From Argentina anserina (lineage: Eukaryota > Streptophyta > Magnoliopsida > Rosales > Rosaceae), in contig NC_065875.1 in NCBI RefSeq assembly GCF_933775445.1, forward strand, positions 11,359,001 to 11,423,000: 64,000 nucleotides of DNA. The letters are read 5' to 3'. This document shows, piece by piece, positions 12,906-24,543 of the stretch (its first letter is position 1; every line of letters begins with the position of its first letter). The translations under genes were made by a program, and so were the position numbers. A model generated the notes under the pieces. It was not told the origin of the DNA. It worked only from the letters and a program-made list of their open reading frames with translations, and searched no databases.

Positions 12906-13217
12906 TTTCTGAGTTCGGACGTGAACAGTACCGTGAGATTTCAAATTTTTAATTTTCTGATTTTTCTCTTTTCAACCCCTATTTATACTATTTCCAAAAA
13001 TGCCCAATTACCCTTTTGATTCGTAAATTTTTCATACGAATTCCGATTTGAGTGTGCCGCGTGTCTACGATTTCGTATCAACGAGCTCTACAACTTTCGT
13101 AAAGAAAGTTTTCTAAAAAAACTTATGCATCAAAAAATCAACTTTTAGAGTCGCTATATTTAAAACGACTCTCGATTCGAGTAAAAAGTAAGAATAAAAT
13201 CATAAGGGTAAAAAGTT
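12906..13217 (-). mobile_element. LTR copy B, 5' part
   Basis: This continues copy B after the hAT. It matches the promoter half of copies A, C and D: TATTTATAC at about 12979, then the GTGTGCCGCGTGTCTACGA and CAACGAGCTCTACAACTTTC stretches. In copy A about 165 bp separate the equivalent of the CAACTTTTAGAGTC stretch from the LTR end. Here homology stops after roughly 85 bp, at a run of 15 G (13218-13232). The outer end and right target duplication of copy B are therefore missing or unreadable. Confidence 0.65.
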
Positions 13218-13232
13218 GGGGGGGGGGGGGGG

Positions 13233-13781
13233 TATCATTTTATGTCTCTCCTGCTTTCTAATTATGTGAATTATTGATTGTGTGAACATGGTTGAGGCAT
13301 TAAGACAACAAACGGTTATGTGATTTGTGAAAACAGCAGATTTGGCATTAGCATTACTTTGTAAATTGTAATCTTTGAAAACACTGCTGCTCATTCAGCA
13401 TAAGCTGTCAATGCTGAAACAGATACTTCTCCAGCTTATGAAGCGATTCCTCCCAAGGAAAAGAAATTCAAGGATTAAAGGCATTAGTAACACTAGCAGA
13501 TTGGTCGCATATAATAAAATCCCATAACTCAATATTTGGTCTTAAGTCATTTTCTTTGTCTAGGAGAACTAGAAGTGCCCTTGTTTTCTTCTTTAAAAAA
13601 AAAAATTGGAACACATTAATTAATGTAACTAATTCCTAATCCTAATAAAACATGCAATTCATGAGGTTTAATGTTTTATAAGACCATCACTGAGATTTAA
13701 GACAATCAGCTTACATGAGCCTGTACAATACAATCTCACTTCTCAACTTTCACAAGATAACAATTCTCAAGGAAAATTGAT
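13233..13781. other. Intergenic, downstream of MED15
   Basis: AT-rich sequence between the broken end of LTR copy B and the MED15 stop codon. It should contain the MED15 3' UTR and polyadenylation site on the minus strand. No other feature was seen. Confidence 0.4.
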
Positions 13782-16700
13782 TCAAGCAGCTGCAGCACTA
13801 AGGCAGTCTTCCCAAGTGCCATACCTAGAACTGAAGCTTCCTCCTCCATTCTGCTCTGCATATTCAGAGATCACTGCCCGGGCGCATACATCCCATGTCC
13901 TTGCTATCTCCCCAAGTGACAAGGGTTCTGTCAGCTGCCGAAGAGAGCTATCGAGCTTTGACCTAACCTGTGCTGAAAGATCTTGATCATCACTGCCAGA
14001 GCAACAAAGAGGCACACGTGAGATTGACCATTATATGCATGCAAAAGGAAGAACTAGAGATAAATAATATCATCATCATATGATTCATAAGTCACGTTCT
14101 CAATTCCATATAATCAAGCAATACACCCATTCGACGGAAAGATTTATACAGTGGGCAAATGAGATAGATTTTGGTCATTGTAGTAACTGACGACTGATAA
14201 TCAGCAACAGTCGACAGATGTTATCAATAAGGGTATATGCTTCTCAAGCGCTAAGAATATAAGAGATGGAACAGCTCTAGACTAGATGTCAGAATTAGAT
14301 GAATTTGCCAAATGTAATATAGAATAAACATATAATGGATATATAGTTTTCTATATGTCAGTAACATAATGCCATATTTCTTTCGGAGCTTTAATAGTCA
14401 ATCGCCATCCAACCTAGATGAAATGTTATTCCACCAAACATGAGGAAACCCAGAATGCTGAGCAAAATTGTAATTAACTCAATATATACAAGTTTGTGAC
14501 TAACTCAATAATTCAATTTTGCGACTAACTCAATAATTCTTTAACTCAATAATTCAAAACAGATTATCAATATATACAAGTTTGTGACTAACTCAATAAT
14601 TCTTTAACTCAAACCCTAGCAAAACAACTTTACATATTTTAAAGGTTTGACTCTTGTCAATCTGAGTAAATGATACATGTAACTACTTTACCATGAGTTG
14701 ACAACCACAGTAGCACAGACGGTCAAATTGAGGACTCGGTACAAGAGTACACCATTCAGTATAAAATCACACTTTTTTTATTTGTTATCAACCTATGATA
14801 TAGTATTGCGAATAGTTTGATCATCATGGTTTATTTTGAGATTCTGTAAAGCTGACAGTTACCGGGAATTAAAAAAAACAAACAGGATTGATTCACTCAT
14901 TTATTCTGGAAACAAAAAAACATGCCAGGTTACTGAAGTATAAAGTCTTCAGGTTAACATTCCAATAATATCTGTAACCAGTAGATGAAAGTTGCCAAGT
15001 TATACGTACATAGCGTGATTTATATTACAAACAGCAGGCATAAGAAAATAAAAAGGCTCATGTCTCACCTGACTTCCACTTTCAACTTGTCCATGAATAT
15101 AGGAGAGCACAAAGGATAATTTGCAGGAACAAGCAATCGCAGAGGCTGGATTGGAAACTACATAGCCAAGAGAACACCGTCAGTACAGGATTAATAGACA
15201 CCCAAGTGCGGTTCCTGAATCACACTTCAACTATTATAGGCATACCATTGGATCTGAACCCTGTTCAGAGTTCAGACTAGGAGCAATGGTCACAGCTACG
15301 AAGGAGCACCTGACAATGATTCCTTTGCCATCGAGAATTGGAGCTGAGGGTACTGATGTAATAGACTCATCATCAATGATATCTAAAACAGTGTCTATTA
15401 GTCGTTGGTTGATTGCTGTTATTTCTTGTAAGAGATGATTCACCTGTAACATGTCAGAAATAAACGGTGACCATAAAAATCAGAACAAGATGCGAAGTTA
15501 GACTTTCCCCAATGCAACCTATGAGAGATGATCAAAAGCTTCACCAAAAAGAGGATAATACAGCACAACTCAAAAACTACATTTATAATTAACTTTCTAT
15601 GTCTCATTAGTCATTACATATAGTAGATGTTTCAACCAAAAAATATGTCCTGACACAAAATAGATGTATATCGCTTATAGTAAGCCAATAATATGAGAAC
15701 CGATACACAATTACAGACTTAAATGGTTTTAATTTCAGTTAATATATCACAGCACAACAATATAATGTTATTAAAAAGTATAACCTGATATTATGAGAAC
15801 CGATCACAGACTTTACTGAAATTTATCATTTTCACTTTAATAATTAGATCACAATGACATATTATTATCACCTTTGACAGAGTACGAACTTCTATATACC
15901 TGAAGCCTACGCCGTTTGCTATAAGATACTGCAGGTGCATCCAAGTCAAACTTTTCCATATCACTTAGCTGTAAGTACTGTAACAAGCTCTCATTCATAG
16001 AGCCATTTTCTGGAGCCTCAATGCTAATTGGCATACTTCTGGGACGCTTCATTATCCTTGTTTCAACAGTAGTTTCCTGTCGGGTGAAGTATCTCTCCTG
16101 ATGACAATAGGTCATGTCTGCCAAATCACCAATCGCAGCTCCAGATCTCTGAACCATATCTGGTCCAGACATTCTATCAGTCCTACAAACTACAGAACTA
16201 ATGTCTGAAGCAAAAGAACTTAGTGCTTTACTTGACACCAAGTTAACCTGAAATGAGGCAAGGATAACACTATTTCATCTTATGTACCCCAATAATCATG
16301 ATGCAGAAAATCCATTTCTTTACACACAAAAAAAACCGGCGAAATTGTATCAGTAAATTAACACTTCAAACTAACCATTTTAATCAATCTCTGAATAGGC
16401 TGCTCAGCAGCATTCAACCCATCTAGAGAAGTATGGAACACTTTTGGAACATCATGTGATAGTTGACCTCCAATATTTACAGCATATGAAACCAATGATG
16501 TTTCAGACATAGGTTTCTCAGAATCCCCTGGTACAGGTGCTGAATCTGATGGAGCCAGAGAAGAAATTCCATCCTCAGGTGAGCTTCTTGAAATGACAAG
16601 AGTAGGTCTTGTAGGAAGCAATGGAAGATCCGTCTTTTCAATCACAGAAGAATGTGGATCTCGTTGAGAGGAAGGTTTAAGACTTATGGGCAAAGAATTA

Positions 16701-19700
16701 GAAGTTGAATCCCCAGACTGCAACTCTGGTGATTGATGATGCTGCTGTGGTACTTGCTGCTTTGGTTGTACTAATTGCCGCTGCGACTTGTGCCTTTGAA
16801 GTTCTTGATTTGGGGTTTTAGCATCCTGTTGTATTCTAACTGCAGGATTTTGTGACAAGATATTATTTGGTTGTTGGGGGCTGCCTCTAGGAAGTTTACA
16901 GGACTCTGAGGGAACCTGCATTACTGACGTCAAAGAATTTGCTTTTTCTGAATCTTGCTCGGTCAACTTCTGTCGCAAATGCGCCATGTCATGTTGCAGG
17001 ATTGGAGGCTCAGATAGAGAATCATAATCATTCACAACATTTGTCATACTTCCGTGCTGCATATTTGTACCAATACACTGTAAGTTCACCGACTGAGATT
17101 GCAGTTTATTTTCGTCTTGCCGTGTTTTACCTTGAGAAGCCTGAGAATGAAGTTGCACTGACTGTGGCATAGAATCCACATTCGAAGTACTTCTATGCTG
17201 CAGCAAGGTAGCACGCTTATGCTGATCAAATATGTTAATGAAAGAAACAATTTTGTCCTCCAATAAACCCAGCTTTTCATTGAAAGCAGATGTAATTTTG
17301 CTTTTGGGCACACTTAGATTCATAATGTAATATTTGGCAGTGTAATGCATGTGCTTCATTGCTTTAAGTTTCTTGATATTGTCCGGGTGTTGAGGGATAG
17401 AATTGAGCTGCAGAAAAGAAATTAAATGTAAAATATTATAACAAAAGCATTAGATCTCATTTAACGTAAACAAGCCACTATAACTACCTTCTCGAAATGA
17501 CATGCTATCTTTTGATAGATTCCTGTCAGTGCTGATAAATATTTTTCTTTTAAAACTTCAACCTGCATACAGAAATTAAAAGTAATAACTGTCAGTGCTT
17601 GACTTCTTCAATCACAGTGCACAACCATGGGTTAGATATTAAAACTTACCAACAGAATTCAGAAACAAAAGCTTATCATTACTCAATATTGACTCACATA
17701 GATGATACATTGATAATGATGTTTTGACACAATATAAATAAAATTAAAATTCAGAAAACATAATCAAGAACTAATAATAATCCAAGAAGGCGAACCTGTT
17801 TGCAAAAAACCAAAATAAAAGAAATAACACATTTCGAATGAAGCTTATTGAAGAAATAACATATAAATGGACTTCTTTTCCAGTGAAGAAACAATAGTGT
17901 CAAATCAAGAAAAAAAGCACAACTGTAGTACATATTTGAACTATTGGGATACTAACTATTGAATTAATGTGTGAACCCAATCCTTAGTCGGTTACTGCAC
18001 CACAGTAAGAAATTAATCTAATAAGAAAAATAGTATCATATTTGAACACTCTTTCCTCCAACAACAATGTAATATCCCACATCGACCAACGGAGAGTCCT
18101 TTTTGGGGCTCAATGACTTCGGAGGGGATGGGAACTCCGAAGTTAAGCTTGCTCGGGCCAGAGCAATTCCAGGATGGGTGACCTACTGGAAAGTTGCTTG
18201 TGAGCTCCTAGAAACAAAACCGTGAGGGCTATGCCTAAAGCGGACAATATAGTGTTACAGTGGAGCGGTCTCGAGATGTGACAATTTGGTATCAGAGCGG
18301 GGGTATTTGGTGACTATTAGTACCACCTGAGAGTGATGGTTCCGTATGCAGCGGATCCCCATCATATACTCTATGGTATTAATATGTCATTGGGTATGCA
18401 TGAGTGTTAGGAGCCTTACTTTAGGGTTTGGTACTCTGAGTCGATTACGTAAGAGGATTGTATAATCCTTTTATAATCTCACCTACGTGACTTGGTTAAT
18501 ACATGTATTGACTAAGTGTTGAAATGTTATAGGTGATAGATTCACGGGGACGCATGACTAGAGACCGAGGTAGGGCGAGAGGCGGAGACCGAGTTCACCA
18601 TGAGGAGGAACTTCATGTAGAGTAGCCTGACCTTGGGACTGGCGTCTATGATGAGGGACGAGTCCTCAGGCTGATCAGGGACATTACTAGATTGGCTGCA
18701 CCGACCTTTCATGGGGGTCTCGATCAAATGATAGCTGACCATTCGATCGAGAACATGGAGACCTACTTTGATCTGGTAGTGTGTTCCGAGATGGAGAAAA
18801 GGATGATAGCTATCTTTTTTTTTTAATGATGATGCCCTAGATTGGTGGAAGAGGACGAGGGATGTATCCACTTTGACCTGGGGTAAGTTTGTGGATCTCT
18901 TTCGGGACAAGTACTTCCCAGCTACTGTGAAGGAGGAGCTTGAGCTTTAGTTCCTGGCACTCAACCAGGGGAACATGACGGTCATGGAGTATGAGGCTCG
19001 TTTTGACCAATTGTAACGGTTTGTGGGACCGATGGATGCGACTTCCTTAGCTCAGAAGTTTCTACGGGGACGTAGAACTGAGTACAAGAATATCATAGCT
19101 GCACTTTGCCTTGCTACCAAGGAGCTGATTTACAAGAGTGAACTGAATCTGAAGCAAGTGAACAAGCTCCATGAGAGTGAAGTGGTGCCGAGAGGGGTAC
19201 AAGATAAAGGGAAGGCTATTGCTACGAGCAGTGGGTCTATGGGTCCTAGTGGTGGACCATGGAAGAAGCAGATGACCCATCACCATACTCCGGATAGAGT
19301 GGCAACCGCACCTATCGACCCTATACCTTTTCAGCATGTGGCGCTTGTGAGATGTTACAACTGTGGAGAGATTGGTCACTTTGGCTATAATTCTTGTCAT
19401 TTCTTGTAATTCCTTAAAAAATTAATGAAATAACATTTTGGTTATAATTTTATTCTACGACATCCAATTAGCCTTTATTCGAAGTAAAAATTAGTTTCGA
19501 GAACCAATAAGTCATTATCGATTAAATTTGATTGACTCAAGAGTTGATTTTTAATCCGTCACTCGTTTCAGGAAACTTTCTTTATGAAAGTTCTAGAAAT
19601 CGTCGATACGAGTGCAGCATGCATAAATCAAACATCGTGTGTGGAAGTTGTTAGCAGCGAAGTTAGTTTTCCGAATGTGAAAGGGGTATAAAAGGAGAAA

Positions 19701-22700
19701 ATTGGAAACCATACACTTGAGTGGTGCGAGTGTGCCGACAAGAACGTCGGACTCCTAAGAGGGGTGGATTGTAATATTCCACATCGACCAATGGAGAGGG
19801 GGTAATGTGCTGTATATGTATATGCCCACCTCCATCTAATACGAGGCCTTTTGGGGGCTCAATGACTTCAGAGGTGATGAGAACTTCGAAGTTAAGCTTG
19901 CACGGACCATAGCAATCCCAGGATTGGTGACCTACTGGGAAGTTCCTCGTGAGCTCTTAGAAACAAAACCGTGAGGCTATACCTAAAACGGACAATATCG
20001 TGTTACAGCGGAGCGGTCCCGAGATGTGACAAACAAATTGCATAAATCTTCACTTTTCCCAAAAATAAAAACCTGCTAATCACATGAAACTTCTGCTAAA
20101 TGTGGTCTCAGCTGCAACTTCCTCTTCACCCCAAAATAAAATAAAAAAGTAAAATCACATGTTTTTCAAGGAAAAACCGGTTGATCACACACTGGCAAGA
20201 TTCTACTGATTACAGTTCCAAATTTTTTTAGGAGGAAATTTCAGTAATAATTTCTACATTCTCATTTCTTTATTTCTGTTTCATTAAGAACATATTATTC
20301 TAATAAAAAAAAAGATATATGATCAAGCCTTTCTGGTCCATATATGAAATCTCCATGGAAGTCTATGAGTCCAAGTCAATTAACATATAAATCAAAATTG
20401 ATTCTAGCAGTTAACTTTAAGTTTTGGGAAGTGTTTAACTAAGACTAGTCAAGTCTTATTCAAAGAAAAAAAAAAGACTATTAAATTAAAGAGTAAGTGC
20501 CAGATATCTGCAATGTTTTTAATGTTTTTAAATATTCCAAGGTTCTCTTGTAATTTAATAATGGTTTTGGTGCTTTGGAGGCCAAGCAGAGATGTAAATC
20601 CTAAAAAGATGGTCATTACTTATAAGCCAAATGAGATTGAAATGATAAAATATCGAGTTATCTTATGTGCAATGTGGGATCCTCATTTTGGACACCAGCT
20701 GGTTGGAGGTGCTCTTGTCCAGTGACTATCGCTTTTTTGGGTTCTTATCAGTGGTGGTAACAATTGGTTACGTAATACAGCAAGCGCTTAGGCAAGATTA
20801 TGTATGAGCGGACACTTTCTCCCAAGGCCTGGCTTCTCCCTTTAACCTAAATTCTCTATTCCCCTAAGTTTTTTTTTGTTGAAAGGTCCCCTAAGTTCTT
20901 TAAAACTACAGAAGATATAAACCTTCTCTCTCTTCACCTATGAAGTGCTACAACACAGGTCAACAGTTCCCAAATGAATGGAACTGTGTTAAAAAATAAT
21001 AATAATAATAAGTAAGCAATCAGAGAGAGAGAGAGAGAGAGAGTATACCTTCCGATAGAGCTGCTCTTGCAAGTTATTTACGTTTGAGATCCCTTGCTCA
21101 CATGTGGAAGCTGGTATGTCTATTCAACAAGTATACAAAATACGTAAATTACAAGTCAAAAAGTAGATCTAACAGGATATAAATGAAAGCAAATTGGCTA
21201 GTGTCTAAAAACTATTTTTATCTTTCCTCATGGTTTCTTTTAACTCATCTCAGAATTTATATATATACTGTATATTTTTGCAAAGTGTGGAAGAGAATAA
21301 CCGTGGTATAAATCTTTACAAATTTCAGCAAAAAATAACCAATATTGTTGTTACCTTGCCATTACCATTCCCATAGTATCTTTGGTTTATATATTAACTA
21401 AACTTAAATTGTTAAGTTATTAGTTTTGTGGGATGTTGCAAGAAATATGGAAACCATTAAAAAAGTTGAAAACAAGTTTAAGTTATAATTGCATCAAAAC
21501 TTGGCAGATCTATAGTGCTGAGTTATAGCTGATTGTTTTATGTACCTGACATTTGCCTGCTCCGTGAACTTGGCAGACTTGGCATTTGCTTTGGCTGTGA
21601 CTGAGAGTTCAGTTGCCTTTGAAGATTCTGTGGTTGTGATTCTTGCACTTGATTTGGCAAAAAGGTTGAAGCAATCTGGCTGGTTTCCCCCTGTATTTTA
21701 ATCTCGCATTGACGTTTGCCCGAGCTACCACCTTCAGGCAGCTGCGAGCTCTCATGTAGTACAGAGATATTGTTTCTTTGGGCCTCATGATTTGCACTTG
21801 GACGAATTATACTTTGCCCCTTAAATTCCTGTAGTAAACTATTGTTCTGCGAGGACAACCTATGATGTTGCTGGTGCAAATCACGGAGACCATTTGGTTT
21901 CCCATTTATATGATTTTGTTGCAGATTAGTAGGAGTCAACCTACTCGTGATCACACGTGCTTGCTTCTGGGATTGCAGTAAAAGGTGTTCAGGAGTACCA
22001 TGTGGATTTGTTTGCACAAAAGCTGTCTGATGATGATTCTTAATCAAAGATTGTGATGTCTGTTTAAAAGGAGAGATCTGATCCTGCCGAAGATCAGAAA
22101 GTGGAGCAATATGTGAATCAGAAGGTCGTAGAATAGGAGCTTTGATGGCAGATTGTGGAGGAATCAGTTGCTGAGTGTTTTTTAAGAGTTTCTGCTGGTA
22201 GTGGTGCTGCTGATGTACTTGGTGTTGCTGAGTTATGCATGACGGTGTAACATGTCCCTGCTTGACATACTTACACAGATTCGGATTTAGTTGTTGATGA
22301 TTCTTCTGAGGATCATTATATTTCTGGTGATGTAATTGGTGTTGCTGAGTTATGCGTGACAATGCAACATGTTCCTGCTTGACCTGCTTACAAAGATTTG
22401 GATTTTGATGCTGAAGGTTTTCCTGAAGATCAATATATTCCTGCTTGACCTGCCTACAGTGATGTGGATTTGGATGAGAATCAATGCGGGATGAATGCTG
22501 CTGTACTTGCTCCTGCTTGATATTACTGGCAGATTCATTAAAATGTATCCCTTTCCCCAACGAATTTCCGACCAACTTCAGCGGATTCTGAGAGGAAGCA
22601 CCAACAGTGGACCGTGTGGGTGCCATATTAGCAGAAACTCCAGCACATGCTTTATTATTTTGAACGTCAAGCAATAAATGCTGCTCAGTAACTTCACATG

Positions 22701-23831
22701 CTTGAGACTGATCAGTGGATTGAACAGAAATTGATTGACCTTGATCCATACATAATGCATTTCAATAATCAATTATAGAAGTTACAATTGAAAATTTGTA
22801 CATATAAAATAAAAATTTAGTAAAACTAAAGAAACTAATTTTTCTAATAGCTGTAATTACCGGGATTTGAGGCACAGGGAGAGTTTGATGATGATTTCGA
22901 CACGATGTTTGGATGTGATCCCTCTGCTGCCATCAACTTTACCATTATCTTCCTCACATATTCTCTCTAAAATAATAATCAAAATGACTTGTTAATATAC
23001 AGATATGAACATACCTAATGTTTTAAACCGGCATAGGAAATATATGACATTAGTGAAGTGCAATTATTTATTTTCTAAGAACTTGGCAGTTAAAAGATTA
23101 CCGATACATGTCTCAGAAGAAAATCATTTCATAACTTAAAATACCTGGTCACTGGAGTCCATATAAACCTTTTCCTCAAACTTCAACGCAACACTCTGTA
23201 TCTTCTTCAGTTGGGATGAAGGATCATCAAATGGTGGCGTACGCTTCTTTAGGATGTCTATACTGCAGGAAAAAATAGTTATAAGGTCCATTAGTTACTT
23301 GTCCTGCTAGAAAAAGAAGTTTTGGGATGTAAATGATAGTAAACAAGCACGAACCCATTAGTCAAACTAAATTATCAACTCATCATCATATATTAAACTC
23401 TGTAGTGATCTTAATCAAATATTGCATCCGCACTTACCATACCCTAAACTAGCTAAGTTAACAAAATTCCAGCCAATCATTAATGGTCACCCAAGCTCAA
23501 CTCGAGTAATATCATAGCATGTCAAAGCTGAGTTATTTTCTTCTGTTTTCTCTTCATGAAGCATAAAATTATGTAGAGAATTGAACTATCTATAATCTTT
23601 ATGAAAAGACAATATCTAAGAACTAATTAACACTAAGGCCATTCCCATGTACTTGGGCTAATATGGATTAGTAAGCCAGTACATTCCACTTCCAAATGGC
23701 AGATAAGTTCAGCTAGAACATAGAGAATGATCTGTATCATTGAATGGATAATGCTATGCAACTTACATCTTTTTGATAATATTTTCTCGAAAATCTTTGG
23801 GAAGCTGAGTTCTCCAGTCACTGGTTTCCAT
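13782..23831 (-). CDS. MED15: Mediator subunit 15 (MED15a-like, KIX domain), 11 coding exons
   Basis: This is a tail-module subunit of the Mediator complex that links transcription activators to RNA polymerase II in the nucleus. The coding exons, in transcript order, are 23831-23767, 23262-23145, 22966-22861, 22739-21546, 21119-21049, 17562-17488, 17407-16376, 16247-15900, 15443-15246, 15157-15069 and 13992-13782. All junctions are GT..AG and the phases join without a break to 1168 residues plus stop. The N-terminus (WRTQLPKDFRENIIKKI.., LKKIQSVALKFEEKVY, REYVRKIMVKL) is a KIX domain, which binds activation domains. The middle is rich in Gln, His, Ser and Pro. The C-terminus carries the conserved plant MED15 end (PLRLLVPANYPLCSPI, GEIARTWDVCARAVISEYA, YGTWEDCLSAA). 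The acceptor of the 22739 exon is weak (ATCAAG) but is the only one that keeps the frame. Arabidopsis MED15a is somewhat longer, mostly in the low-complexity middle. Confidence 0.93.
18068..18283 (+). repeat. 5' LTR of the 5S-LTR element
   Basis: This LTR is 216 bp and ends at GATGTGACA, directly followed by ATT and the primer site. Bases 18110-18205 resemble plant 5S rRNA, with landmarks GAACTCCGAAGTTAAGC (A-box region) and GGATGGGTGACCTACTGG (C-box region). Relative to the 3' LTR it lacks about 47 bp after GGAGAG. The missing part holds the TGTATATGTATATGCCCACC stretch. Confidence 0.88.
18555..19394 (+). pseudogene. Decayed gag of the 5S-LTR element
   Basis: Gag would package the element RNA. 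Traces of a Ty3/gypsy-type gag are readable across frames: a basic GRARGG start, RLAAPTFHGG, a W-rich segment, FRDKYFPATVKEE, LALNQGNMTVMEYEARFDQL, and FLRGRRTEYKNIIAAL in the open frame 19023-19409. A zinc knuckle begins CYNCGEIGHF at 19354. Several in-frame stops and frameshifts break the 5' half, including a T-run near 18820. Just after the histidine of the knuckle the coding sequence gives way to LTR sequence of another family. The apparent last cysteine (one residue too late) is not original. Confidence 0.75.
19395..19720 (+). repeat. LTR fragment D: promoter half of the long-LTR family, captured inside the 5S-LTR element
   Basis: From TTTCTTGTAATTCC (about 19395) through GGAAGTTGTTAGCA and GGGGTATAAAAGGAGAAAA (about 19682-19700) the sequence follows the first roughly 330 bp of solo LTR A read on its own sense strand, including the TATA box. 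Homology ends about 20 bp after the TATA. The fragment sits between the truncated gag and the purine tract of the host element, all within one pair of target duplications. It was therefore part of the element when it inserted, or has been converted since. Confidence 0.72.
19770..20031 (+). repeat. 3' LTR of the 5S-LTR element
   Basis: This LTR is 262 bp, begins TGTAATATTCCACATCGACC and ends GAGATGTGACA. The 5S-like part spans about 19873-19958 (GAACTTCGAAGTTAAGC, GATTGGTGACCTACTGGGAA). It keeps the TATATGTATATG stretch deleted from the 5' LTR, so the 3' copy is closer to the complete form. Confidence 0.88.
21020..21043. repeat. (GA)n microsatellite in MED15 intron
   Basis: An uninterrupted AG dinucleotide run lies just downstream of the splice donor of the 21119-21049 exon, so it appears as (CT)n in the MED15 transcript. 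An (AAT)n run precedes it at about 20995-21010. Confidence 0.85.
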
Positions 23832-24339
23832 TTTAATTTCAGGTTGCCTTTAGTAACCTGTACAGCAGTACCTATCAATTGTAATGGACAAAAGGACACA
23901 CGATGAGACCCAAAGCATTATGTTTTCGTTTCACAAACATCAATTTAAAAGAACAATTAAAGAGTGTGAAAATCACTTGATCCAATCCAAACTGAAACGC
24001 TAATGATCACAGAATAATGCTTCCTAATCCCCTCCCAGAAGATGAACTATTATCAGTGCAAATATTTTCATCTTTTACAGACGACTATCTTGGTCTTTTC
24101 CTATTACAGGCACATAAAACATTACAAGACCAAACACAACAAAAGGAATATTCACATCAATCATGGCTACCGAGGGAAAAACTGCAAGAGCACACGGCTG
24201 CCGGAACCCGCGAAACAGAAAGTGCTTCAATACAGTTTTGATCAAGTTCATTATCATACTCATAAGTCATAACAACAAAATCTTTAAGAACAATTCTACA
24301 ATCACACTACACCCAAGATTATGGGCTGAGAACCAGAAT

Positions 24340-24520
24340 TAACAGCCAGAATCAGCACAAAATCAAAATACAAAAGAAGAAAGAGAAGGAGGGATTAAGT
24401 ACCCTCCGATCGTTTAGAATTGGAGAGTGATTGGCTAAGAAGGTAGACCAGTTGAAGCGGAGGGGGCGACCAAGTGTCGCAGGAATCGTGAATTCAGTGG
24501 GCGGAGGAGGAGGTAGGGTT
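24340..24520 (-). other. MED15 5' UTR exon (probable)
   Basis: The coding start at 23831 follows a possible acceptor at about 23857 (TGTACAG/GTTAC), with an in-frame stop just upstream of the ATG. A non-coding first exon is therefore needed. The stretch below the TATA box at 24544-24553 is the best candidate. A donor could lie near 24402 (GAGG/GTACTT), though it is not a strong match. The 70-codon frame here, starting MAGILYR, is probably not translated as part of MED15. Confidence 0.45.
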
Positions 24521-24543
24521 TTGGAATTGGGGGAGAGTTTGGG

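Larger units (their letters stand above)
18068..20031 (+). mobile_element. Small LTR retrotransposon with 5S-rRNA-like LTRs and a gag remnant (Cassandra / TR-GAG-like)
   Basis: The element lies in the largest MED15 intron, antisense to the gene. It is bounded by a perfect 5-bp duplication AACAA (18063-18067 and 20032-20036). The LTRs are 18068-18283 and 19770-20031, both TGTAATATxCCACATCGACC..GAGATGTGACA. Next to the 5' LTR is TGGTATCAGAGC (18287-18298), the usual initiator-Met tRNA primer site. Before the 3' LTR is a purine tract AAGAGGGGTGGA. The internal region, 1486 bp, carries only a decayed gag and then a piece of another LTR family. There is no protease, RT or integrase, so it needed enzymes from elsewhere. 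Combining a 5S-bearing LTR (known from Cassandra elements) with a gag (known from TR-GAG elements) is notable. Confidence 0.88.

Noticed and set aside
18110..18205. Genuine 5S rRNA gene
   Set aside because: The similarity is partial and diverged, lies within an LTR with a matching second copy at 19873-19958, and lacks a T-run terminator right after it. It is LTR-embedded 5S-like sequence.
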